NCBI RefSeq assembly: GCF_013409205.1
Contig: NZ_JACCAE010000001.1
Location: 1,302,001-1,366,000 of the forward strand
Direction of reading: 5' to 3'
DNA: 64,000 bases
DNA from: Janibacter cremeus
GTDB lineage: Bacteria; Actinomycetota; Actinomycetes; Actinomycetales; Dermatophilaceae
Made by a program: the position numbers and the translations under genes. The notes under the pieces are model-generated. The model was given only the letters and a program-made list of their open reading frames with translations, had not been told where the DNA came from and did no database searches. Shown piece after piece: positions 49,165-56,274 of this stretch (positions within the stretch are counted from its first letter, which is position 1; every line of letters begins with the position of its first letter).

Positions 49165-50241
49165 ATGCCCTCCGCCCTCACCGTGGTTGCCGCCGTCACT
49201 GCGACCGCCGTCGCTGGCGTTGCGTCAGCTGCCGTCGGCCTGGCGGGGCTCGGGGCAGTCATGTCGGCGGGGCCGGACACGACGGCAACCGTCGCCAGGA
49301 TCGTCGACGGTGACACCCTCGACGTGCGCTACGACGGAGAGACCCACCGCGTGCGCCTGCTCAACATCGACACGCCGGAGATTGGCGGGAACGGCAAGGA
49401 CGGGGAGTGCCTCGCCGACGAAGCGACCCAGTTCCTGAAACAGCGGCTACCGGTGGGGTCGTCGGTGGACCTGGAGTGGGACAGTGATCACGAGGACAGG
49501 TACGGCCGCCAGCTCCGGGGAGTCTTCGACGACGAGGGATTCGTCAACGCCGACGTCGTGCGCAACGGACTCGCCGTGCCGATGCACATCGAGCCGAACG
49601 ATCGTTTCAGGCGTCGGATCGACGACGCGTACGCCGCGGCGACACGATCGGGGCAGGGCCTCTTCGACCCTGCGCGGACCTGCACTCTCGCGGCCCGGAC
49701 TGACCGCGTCAACGACGCTGTGCAGGATGGCGATCGAGCCGACGCCTACGCGGAGGCGACCGCCCTGCACTCCCTCCTGACGGACCCGGACAGCTTCGCT
49801 TCCCGGATCATGACCGACACCGAACGCACGGCCGCGCTCGGTCGTCTCACCACAGTCGTCGACGGGCACGCACCCGGCAAGCAGAGGACGGCGAAGGCCA
49901 CACCCGAGAAGAGGAGGTCCGCGAAGTCCACGCCCACGAAGAAGCCCACCCCCAAGCCATCTCCGTCGAAGAGCCCGGCGCCGGCGCCAACAACCACCAC
50001 GACGCCGCCCGCGACCAGGGCCCCTGCACCGCCACGCACCTCGACGCCGCCTCCCGCACCACGAACCACACCCGCGCCGGCGCCCACGACCCCGTCGGCC
50101 CCGCCGGCGCCCCGCACCACGAGCACGCCTGTGCCGCAGCCGAGCCAGCCGCGACCGGAGAACGCCGCACCGTGCCGCAGCTACGCACCCGGCGGCAAGA
50201 CCTTCACCTACATCGACTGCGACACCAAGCTGCCCCTGTGA
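49165..50241 (+). CDS. Secreted thermonuclease-family protein with Pro/Thr-rich stalk
   Basis: A 358-residue protein with an N-terminal signal or anchor helix. The SNase-like domain (about 40-170) has ARIVDGDTLDVRYDGETHRVRLLNIDTPE and DRYGRQLRGVF, with the catalytic Arg/Glu pattern of staphylococcal nuclease. A ~110-residue Pro/Thr/Ala/Lys-rich region follows, then a short C-terminal cap with two cysteines (CRSYAPGGKTFTYIDC) that could form a disulfide. It probably degrades extracellular DNA or RNA while held away from the cell surface. Confidence 0.85.
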   Translation: MPSALTVVAAVTATAVAGVASAAVGLAGLGAVMSAGPDTTATVARIVDGDTLDVRYDGETHRVRLLNIDTPEIGGNGKDGECLADEATQFLKQRLPVGSSVDLEWDSDHEDRYGRQLRGVFDDEGFVNADVVRNGLAVPMHIEPNDRFRRRIDDAYAAATRSGQGLFDPARTCTLAARTDRVNDAVQDGDRADAYAEATALHSLLTDPDSFASRIMTDTERTAALGRLTTVVDGHAPGKQRTAKATPEKRRSAKSTPTKKPTPKPSPSKSPAPAPTTTTTPPATRAPAPPRTSTPPPAPRTTPAPAPTTPSAPPAPRTTSTPVPQPSQPRPENAAPCRSYAPGGKTFTYIDCDTKLPL

Positions 50242-50391
50242 CCCGAAAACCCATGGGCGACATCGCCGGCCGCCCCGCGGCGCCGTCCTCGCCCAGCTGA
50301 CGAGCAGCACGCGCCGCGAGGACGTGCGTCGGCGCCAAGGGCGGCTGGGCCACTCCGCCGCCCTCGAGGGGTCGACGCTCTGCCTCTGCGG

Positions 50392-51066
50392 TCAGGCCCA
50401 GCGGGCCAGCAGGTACTGCACGCCGAAGGGGGACTCCTCCGCCAGCAGTTCACCGTGCACCTCGTGGTGCTCAAAGGCACCAGCGAGGACCTGCAGTGCC
50501 GGGCGGCCGCGCATCCACAGCCGATCGCAGGTGGCGGGGTCGAGGGTGGCCAGGGTGGTGGTGTCCGCCTCGTCGAGCGCGCGGGCCAGCCCTTCGGCGA
50601 AGGGGGCCGCCTCCGGTTGGAGATGGCCAGGCGCCTTCTCGGTCAGGGTGGCAGGGCCATCGGCGGCGACGACGAACAGGTCGGAGCCATCCGCGGCCAG
50701 CGACCGGCCCAGGTCGAGGCACGACGCCGGGTGCGCGTCGGCGGCGACGGACTGCAGCACCAGTTCGCCCCCTGCAGAGGGGGCGAACTCGCCAGTGGTG
50801 GCGAGCAGCCGCCCGATCTCGACGTCGGTGGGCAGGGCACCCTCGGGGACGCGACCGGTGGTGAAGCGGGCAGTGCCGGAGGGCGCATCCGTCGGCCAAG
50901 TGCGGGTGGACTCCCCCGCACCGATCACGACGACGCGGGTGACCCCCTTCGTCATGGTCTCGGCGACGAGGGCACGGGCCCGCTCCCGCAGGTCGGCGAG
51001 CGGGTCAGCCGCTCCGCCGAGTCCCGGCAGCAGCGCAGGTGCCGCGGGGACGACGAGTGCCCTCAT
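50392..51066 (-). CDS. Class III extradiol dioxygenase-like (subunit B-like) protein
   Basis: A 224-residue protein starting MRALVVPAAPALLPGL, typical of the actinobacterial family resembling LigB-type dioxygenases. Conserved His/Glu iron ligands are not clearly all present, so catalysis is unproven. It overlaps the DHPS-like gene by ATGA, giving a three-gene operon with gpgS. Confidence 0.7.
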   Translation of the reverse strand: MRALVVPAAPALLPGLGGAADPLADLRERARALVAETMTKGVTRVVVIGAGESTRTWPTDAPSGTARFTTGRVPEGALPTDVEIGRLLATTGEFAPSAGGELVLQSVAADAHPASCLDLGRSLAADGSDLFVVAADGPATLTEKAPGHLQPEAAPFAEGLARALDEADTTTLATLDPATCDRLWMRGRPALQVLAGAFEHHEVHGELLAEESPFGVQYLLARWA

Positions 51067-51923
51067 GCCAGCCCCCGCATCGTGCGTGCCGGCGGTCGCT
51101 CACCGCGGAGGGTGGCGACCATGTCGAGGACCTGACGGGTCTCCTCCACCTCGTGCACCCGATAGATCCGGGAGCCGAGCCACGCGGAGACGGCCGTGGT
51201 GGCCAGGGTGCCGATGAGGCGCTCGTCGACAGGACGGTCAAGCGTCTCGCCGACGAAGTCCTTGTTGGACAGGGAGACCAAGACCGGCCAGCCGGTGTCG
51301 ACCATCTCGTTCAGGCGGCGGGTGACCTCGAGGGTGTGGTGGGTGTTCTTGCCGAAGTCGTGCGCCGGGTCGATGACGATCGACTCCCGGGCGACGCCGG
51401 CGGCGGCAGCGCGCTCGGCGTACCCGAGCACGCCGTCGAGGACCTCGGTCATGATGTCGCGCTCGAAACCCGTGCGGAACGGACGGGTGCGGGGCGTGAC
51501 GCCGCCGGTGTGGGTGCAGATGATCGCGGTGTCGTGGCGGGCGGCGACGTCGACGAGCTCCGGGTCGGCTCCGCCCCAGGCGTCGTTGAGCACGTCCGCC
51601 CCTGCACGACAGACCTCTTCGCCGACCTGTGCGCGCCAGGTGTCGACGGAGACGACGAGGTCAGGGTACTTCGCTCGGACGCGGGCGACGAGTCCGCCGA
51701 CGCGCTCGATCTCCTCGACGACGTCGACGTCGCCACCGGGTGCGGCCTTGACCCCACCGATGTCGACGATGTCGGCGCCCTGCGCGACGACGAGGTCCAC
51801 GCGCTCCATGGCCGTGTCCTCGGCGAACGTGGCGCCCTTGTCGTAGAACGAGTCGGGGGTGCGGTTGACGATCGCCATGACGAGCATCGCGTCGTCGGCG
51901 AAGGTGTGCCGGCCGAGCCTCAT
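51063..51923 (-). CDS. Dihydropteroate synthase-like protein (FolP2 type)
   Basis: A 286-residue TIM-barrel protein with MAIVNRTPDSFYDKG, DIVDIGGVKAAPG, SVDTWRAQV and VSLSNKDFVGETL. It keeps DHPS motifs, but the loop reads GGVK instead of GGEST. Its position next to gpgS matches mycobacterial folP2 (Rv1207-Rv1208). In mycobacteria this paralogue is thought not to make dihydropteroate, so I do not assign folate synthesis. Start and stop both overlap neighbours by ATGA. Confidence 0.85.
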   Translation of the reverse strand: MRLGRHTFADDAMLVMAIVNRTPDSFYDKGATFAEDTAMERVDLVVAQGADIVDIGGVKAAPGGDVDVVEEIERVGGLVARVRAKYPDLVVSVDTWRAQVGEEVCRAGADVLNDAWGGADPELVDVAARHDTAIICTHTGGVTPRTRPFRTGFERDIMTEVLDGVLGYAERAAAAGVARESIVIDPAHDFGKNTHHTLEVTRRLNEMVDTGWPVLVSLSNKDFVGETLDRPVDERLIGTLATTAVSAWLGSRIYRVHEVEETRQVLDMVATLRGERPPARTMRGLA

Positions 51924-52876
51924 CGCGCTCCTGCCGGGTAGCCCACCTGCTCGCGCGCCGGCGGTCGTTGGACGAGCGGCACGGGTCGGGTGCGCCAACC
52001 GTCCTCCCGCGTGAACTGCTGCAGCTCCTGCGCCGCGACGTCGATCGGACGCGGCTCGCCAGCACGTCGCGAGTCGACGACGGCGAGGAGCTCGGCCGCC
52101 ATGACGGCGAGGTCGTGGTCCTTCTGGTGGCGGTGGGCACGGGCACCGAGGTCGACCTGGGCGATGCCGTCGAGCCCGTGGCGGGTGTGGGTGTCGATGA
52201 GGCTGGCGATCTCGACACCGTAGCCGGTGGGCACGCTGATCGACTCCATGAGCGCGCGGGTCGCAGCCCACTCCCCCGCGAGGGGTTGGACGACACCGGC
52301 GAGATCGGGCCACCACAGGTCGAGGACGGGTCGGGCGACGAGCTCGGTGACCCGGCCCCCTTCGGTGCTCTTCGGACGACCGTCGACGTCGAGGACGCGG
52401 TCGTACCAGCCCTTGACCAGCTGGGTGGCCGGGTCGGCGGTGAGGGCCCCGACGAGTCCGGTGACGAAGTGGGGGCCCCAGGACGTGAGGTCGGCGTCGA
52501 CGAAGACGAGGTGGTCACCGGTGGTGACGAAGAGGGACTTCCACAGCGCCTCCCCCTTGCCGGGGTGGCTGCCCAGGTGCGAGGCGATGTCGGCCGAGCG
52601 GTGGACGATCGCTCCGGCGTCCGCCGCGATGGCTGCCGTTTCGTCGGTGGAGTCGGAGTCGACGACGACGAGCTCGCTGACGAGTTGGACGTCGTCGACC
52701 AGCTGCCGTCGGAGCACGGAGACGACGTCCCCGACGGTGGCGGCCTCGTTGCGGGCGGGGATGACGACGCTGACGGTCTGGTGGCGCTCCCGCAAAAGGG
52801 CAGCGAGGTCCTCGGCTACGAAGTCCACGTGGGTGTGTCCATGTGCGGTCAGCCACTGACTCGTGCCTTGCTCCAT
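51920..52876 (-). CDS. gpgS: Glucosyl-3-phosphoglycerate synthase
   Basis: A 318-residue GT81 family glycosyltransferase. Motifs are VSVVIPARNEAATVGDVV, the DxD-type VFVDADLTSW and GYGVEIASLID. It forms glucosyl-3-phosphoglycerate from UDP-glucose, the first step towards glucosylglycerate or methylglucose lipopolysaccharide. ATG 52876 is preferred; an ATG seven codons earlier is possible. It heads an operon with the folP2-like and dioxygenase-like genes. Confidence 0.9.
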   Translation of the reverse strand: MEQGTSQWLTAHGHTHVDFVAEDLAALLRERHQTVSVVIPARNEAATVGDVVSVLRRQLVDDVQLVSELVVVDSDSTDETAAIAADAGAIVHRSADIASHLGSHPGKGEALWKSLFVTTGDHLVFVDADLTSWGPHFVTGLVGALTADPATQLVKGWYDRVLDVDGRPKSTEGGRVTELVARPVLDLWWPDLAGVVQPLAGEWAATRALMESISVPTGYGVEIASLIDTHTRHGLDGIAQVDLGARAHRHQKDHDLAVMAAELLAVVDSRRAGEPRPIDVAAQELQQFTREDGWRTRPVPLVQRPPAREQVGYPAGAR

Positions 52877-53055
52877 CAGTGCCCCAGAGCTCCGCAAGAG
52901 CCTGAGCAGTTGCGAACGGGGTTGGCGGGGCGCGCGGTCACGCTCCCGAGACTAGATGGCTGCCCTCCCAACCGGGCTGCTGGGTGGCACACCACCTCCG
53001 TTGAGTCCCGCAAATCCGCTGTGCACTGACCGTCAGCGCCCATAGCCTGACGACC

Positions 53056-53598
53056 ATGACCGACGCTATCGACGAGCACAGCCGCCCCGAGCCGCCACTG
53101 CACGGTTCGGAGTGGGAGACGCTGACCGGCTTCCTCGACTACCAGCGGGCGACGCTCGCCTGGAAGACCGACGGCCTGGACGCTGAGCAGCTCAACCGAT
53201 CGGTCGCAGCCACCACCATGACGCTCGGCGGCCTCATCAAGCACATGGCATACGTCGAGGATGCGTGGTTCGGGCGATGGCTGTGGGACGAGCAGGACGG
53301 CGAGCCCTGGGCCTCGGTGGACTGGGATGCCGACGATGATTGGGACTGGCACTCCGCTGCCAATGACTCACCGGAGCAGCTCCACGAACTCTGGACATCC
53401 GGCATCGAACGTTCCCGCGAGTCCGCGGAGCGGGCGGTCTCGGACGGCGGCCTGGGACGCACGGCGGCTCAACGTTGGCCGGACGGGAACGCACCCAGCC
53501 TTCGCTGGATCCTCACCCACATGATCGAGGAGTACGCACGACACAATGGTCACGCTGACCTGATCCGCGAGTCGATCGACGGCCTCGTCGGCGAGTAG
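53056..53598 (+). CDS. DinB-like/DUF664 family protein
   Basis: A 180-residue four-helix-bundle protein with likely metal-binding His residues in GGLIKHMAYVEDAWFGRW and ILTHMIEEYARHNGHADLIRE. The family includes mycothiol-dependent and bacillithiol transferases, but the reaction here is unknown. A weak hairpin (GGTCGAGGTG / CACCTCGACC, 53616-53661) follows and may terminate transcription. It is the last gene of the resident region. Confidence 0.85.
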   Translation: MTDAIDEHSRPEPPLHGSEWETLTGFLDYQRATLAWKTDGLDAEQLNRSVAATTMTLGGLIKHMAYVEDAWFGRWLWDEQDGEPWASVDWDADDDWDWHSAANDSPEQLHELWTSGIERSRESAERAVSDGGLGRTAAQRWPDGNAPSLRWILTHMIEEYARHNGHADLIRESIDGLVGE

Positions 53599-53670
53599 TC
53601 ATCCTCGGCGATGCGGGTCGAGGTGCAACCGAGCGTCCATTCGCGCACTTTCACCTCGACCGGGCCTCCA

Positions 53671-53704
53671 GAGAGCTGGCGGGGGGACTCGAACCCCCAA
53701 CCAC
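53671..53704 (-). other. 3' tRNA fragment, candidate attachment site
   Basis: On the minus strand, GGGGG-TTCGAGT-CCCCC forms a T-arm followed by CGCCAGC, the acceptor 3' strand. The D-arm and anticodon arm are absent on the 5' side, so it is not a complete tRNA. Such fragments mark one junction of elements integrated at tRNA genes. The identity of the tRNA is unresolved; the intact copy should lie at the other end of the element. Confidence 0.7.
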
Positions 53705-54214
53705 CTGTTTGCCTTTCTGTCTTCTCTGGTGGTTGCTCCTGAGATCCCGCTCGCCCGCCATTCCGGGCTTCTCGTTGACATCGAGCGCGGCTGGTTCGGC
53801 CTGTTTCGGCAAGCCTGCGTTCCGAAGTGGAGGGCAAAGTGGAGGGCTGGCCGGTTCTAGCCGCCGACCCTGTAGCGGAGCAGAGGAGCCTGCCGGAGTG
53901 GCCGGGTCAAGGGTGGACGCAGTCCATCACGCAGTGACGCGAAGCGCCCTTGATGCGGTCCGGAGGCGGGCGGAGAGTGGAGCGGAGGGTCGAAGGCGTG
54001 AAGGTGACGTGATCGTTGACTCGTGGCACTTCTGTCTCCTCGCATGGCAGGTCTGTCCTAATTGCGTCCTTGGCCAGCGTGAGTGTTTCGGTGCGGATGT
54101 CGGAGATGACGGACGGTTGGTGCGTAGGCCAAGCGAGGCAATCGACACCACACTGCACGCTGCCGTCTGTTGTGTGACGGTGGGCAGTCATGCAGAGAGG
54201 AATGTGAGGTTCTC
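53705..54214. other. Left end of the integrated element, no supported gene
   Basis: The stretch contains the 11-base direct repeat AAGTGGAGGGC twice (53826-53836 and 53838-53848), a GGACGCAGTCC hairpin and TCAAGGG/CCCTTGA pairing around 53910-53960. No clear coding sequence. The direct repeats could be arm-type integrase binding sites. Confidence 0.45.
53825..53848. repeat. Two 11-bp direct repeats next to the att fragment
   Basis: AAGTGGAGGGC occurs twice with one base between, about 120 bases inside the putative att site. It fits tandem arm-type sites for an integrase, but other roles are possible. Confidence 0.45.
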
Positions 54215-55027
54215 ATGAGAGGCAATCGGATCGCCGCCTCCCTCGCGGGGGTCGCCATGATCGTGGTCGCGACTGGCTGTGGGGGCGCAGAGGACAGTCT
54301 GGAGGGTCAGTCCGGACCGGAAATCATGGAGCGTGTCCAGGAGGACATGGGCGCGGTCAGCTCGGTGAGCATCGCGGGTGAGGTCGAGCAGGACAGTGCC
54401 ACCCGGGAGCTGGATCTGGCTCTCGATGAGAAGGGCAACTACGAGGGCACGATCTCCTTCGACGAGGTCGAGGCCGACGTCCTGATCGTTGACCACCGTC
54501 TCTTCGTCCAGGGCGAGGAAGAGTTCTGGTCCAAGACGGGCCTCGCGGCCGACGACCAGATGGCCGGATCCCTTGCGGGCATGTGGGTCGCACTTCCCGG
54601 CGGGCCCCGGGCGGGCAACGATGCCGCCGGCATTGACGGCACCTGCACCGTGGAGTCCTTCATGGGTTTCGCGACCGCTGGCAAGGAGACCGTCGAGGGT
54701 GGCGTACCCGCCGAGCCGAAGTCGGAGTATGGGGGTATGTGTGACCTGGAGTCCTTCATGGTCGATTTCACCGACGCCGATTGGGATGCCGTGACCAAGG
54801 GCGAAACCACCGAGGTCGACGGCGACCCGGCCCTTGAGCTCATCGCTGAGAACGAGCAAGGCACCACCCGGATGTGGGTCTCGACTGGCCAGGACAATCA
54901 CGTCCTGAAGGTGGTGCGCGAAGGCGCCGAGTCAGACGAGTTCACGCTCGGTGACTACAACGAGCCGGTGGAAGTCTCTGTCCCGGATGAGGACGAGATC
55001 CTCGACCTCGCTGGCGCCAGGAGCTGA
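54215..55027 (+). CDS. LppX/LprG-like lipoprotein on the integrated element
   Basis: A 270-residue lipoprotein from ATG 54215, preceded by GAGG. The signal peptide ends with lipobox ATGC. The mature part starts GGAEDSLEGQSGPEIMERVQEDMG and has DVLIVDHRLFVQGEEEFWSKTG, the pattern of LppX/LprG or LolA-fold proteins, like the chromosomal gene at 4266. It may act at the host envelope, for instance in exclusion or lipid carriage; this is speculative. A good hairpin terminator follows. Confidence 0.7.
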   Translation: MRGNRIAASLAGVAMIVVATGCGGAEDSLEGQSGPEIMERVQEDMGAVSSVSIAGEVEQDSATRELDLALDEKGNYEGTISFDEVEADVLIVDHRLFVQGEEEFWSKTGLAADDQMAGSLAGMWVALPGGPRAGNDAAGIDGTCTVESFMGFATAGKETVEGGVPAEPKSEYGGMCDLESFMVDFTDADWDAVTKGETTEVDGDPALELIAENEQGTTRMWVSTGQDNHVLKVVREGAESDEFTLGDYNEPVEVSVPDEDEILDLAGARS

Positions 55028-55091
55028 TCGCGGCTCTCGAACCTCGAATGGGAAGCGGTGGTTGCGTTGGCGACCATCGAGTTGCGCGGCG

Positions 55092-55133
55092 AAGGGAGCG
55101 GCGCTCGGGATGACTTCCTGGGCGCCGCTCCTT
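55092..55133 (+). terminator. Terminator of the element-borne lipoprotein gene
   Basis: AAGGGAGCGGCGC pairs with GCGCCGCTCCTT with one unpaired G, followed by CTGTTGT. It lies 65 bases past the stop. Beyond it (55173-55243) three more short hairpins with GGAG or GAAG loops follow, and no gene is supported in 55028-55332. Confidence 0.7.
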
Positions 55134-55332
55134 CTGTTGTGCCGTGCGGGCTAAGGTCCGACGCCGAGCCCGGAACGGCCGGAGGCCGCATGCCCGGCAC
55201 GGCGGCGGGCCGAAGGCCCGCCGGCTCGCGCCGGAGGCGCGCTTGAGTCAGTAAGGAAATTCTTCACGGACCACTTTCGTGAGACCTTGGGCTGTCGTCA
55301 TCGCGGGACAGACTTCTTTCCACTGGTCAAGA

Positions 55333-56274
55333 CTAGGAGTACCTGGGCCGTACAATCCGGCGATTTATTGAGTCTAAGGATTCGCTTCCATGCTCTACAG
55401 AAGCCATAGCCGTTTCAACGTCAGAAATTGACGGCAATCCATCAATTCTCACAGAGAACCCTCCCGAGTCGGTCTCCGCACGCGCTAGGGCAGCATTCAG
55501 GCCTTCGACTGCCACGCGCACGAATTGCAGCCAAATCTTAGTGAATCTAAGTTCGCGATAGACCCTGTAACTATTGGTCGCTCTGTCCATAAAGAGCCCA
55601 CGACCACTCCAACCCACAGGAGTCGTGGCACGGGCGCTCATCTCGTTCAACCTTCGCTGGTGAAGCTTCATGTCATAGGCCGGTAGTCCAAGAAACTTCT
55701 CGAATCCGCCAACTAGCCCCTCAGGATGTATTGCATCCAAGTCTCGCAGACTAGAATTGACCGTGCTCACCAAATGGCGAGGCGCCGAAACCTGCACGAG
55801 CTGAGCTCGTTCCAGATGACGCCATCCCCCACGTGCGCTTCCATCGAGCTGGACAAGGCCAATCGGCCTTCGCCGCACAGACCACCCAGGAACGATGTCA
55901 AAGCGGCATTTCGTCGTCTGAAAATCCAAGTCGCCTTCATCATCGAGGTCCGCTAGGTAGACCTCACCGTAACAAGAGCCGCTCTCGACGTACTCACTCA
56001 GGATTCTGTCGAATAACTCCCAGAACATCATGCCCGCGTCACCAATTTGACGGTAGGATATGTCGGACAGAAACGCCGCGAGGTACGCAGTCGCGGCTCC
56101 CCTTTCCTGCCCGGAAACTTCCAGCTTCCACATATATTGGTAGTGGCGATGCATTAGGTCTTGTACAAACATCGCAGACATCGGCTTAGAGTTAAGCTTC
56201 TCGCGGATCTCGGCTAAGGACGAATCACCATAGATATCGTATGTCGTCCGTGAATATCGCTGGGATATAGTCAC
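55333..56274 (-). CDS. Uncharacterised 313-residue cargo protein
   Basis: I do not recognise the family. It has no signal peptide or TM helix. It begins with a Tyr/Thr-rich region (RYSRTTYDIYGDSS), then a helical segment (MSAMFVQDLMHRHYQYMWKL), a mixed segment with CYGEVYLADLDDEGDLDF, and a helical C-terminal part (IWLQFVRVAVEGLNAALARA). Its GTG (56274) overlaps the stop of the 897-926 residue membrane protein (GTGA), so it is expected to act with it. Low GC marks it as acquired. Possible roles include a soluble sensor, effector or adaptor. Confidence 0.6.
   Translation of the reverse strand: MTISQRYSRTTYDIYGDSSLAEIREKLNSKPMSAMFVQDLMHRHYQYMWKLEVSGQERGAATAYLAAFLSDISYRQIGDAGMMFWELFDRILSEYVESGSCYGEVYLADLDDEGDLDFQTTKCRFDIVPGWSVRRRPIGLVQLDGSARGGWRHLERAQLVQVSAPRHLVSTVNSSLRDLDAIHPEGLVGGFEKFLGLPAYDMKLHQRRLNEMSARATTPVGWSGRGLFMDRATNSYRVYRELRFTKIWLQFVRVAVEGLNAALARAETDSGGFSVRIDGLPSISDVETAMASVEHGSESLDSINRRIVRPRYS

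Noticed and set aside
51063..51923. Main folate-pathway dihydropteroate synthase
   Set aside because: The gpgS-linked position and altered GGVK loop fit the FolP2 paralogue rather than the folate-cluster enzyme.
53671..53704. tmRNA 3' end as the att site
   Set aside because: CCAGCTC after the T-arm resembled tmRNA, but the stem register does not fit, so the RNA is left unassigned.
53671..53760. Complete tRNA gene
   Set aside because: Only the T-arm and acceptor 3' strand are present; nothing resembling D- or anticodon arms precedes them.
53709..54218. Possible 169-codon protein at the left end of the element
   Set aside because: It has Ser/Arg-rich low-complexity sequence, contains the direct repeats and likely att-flanking DNA, and overlaps the lipoprotein start.
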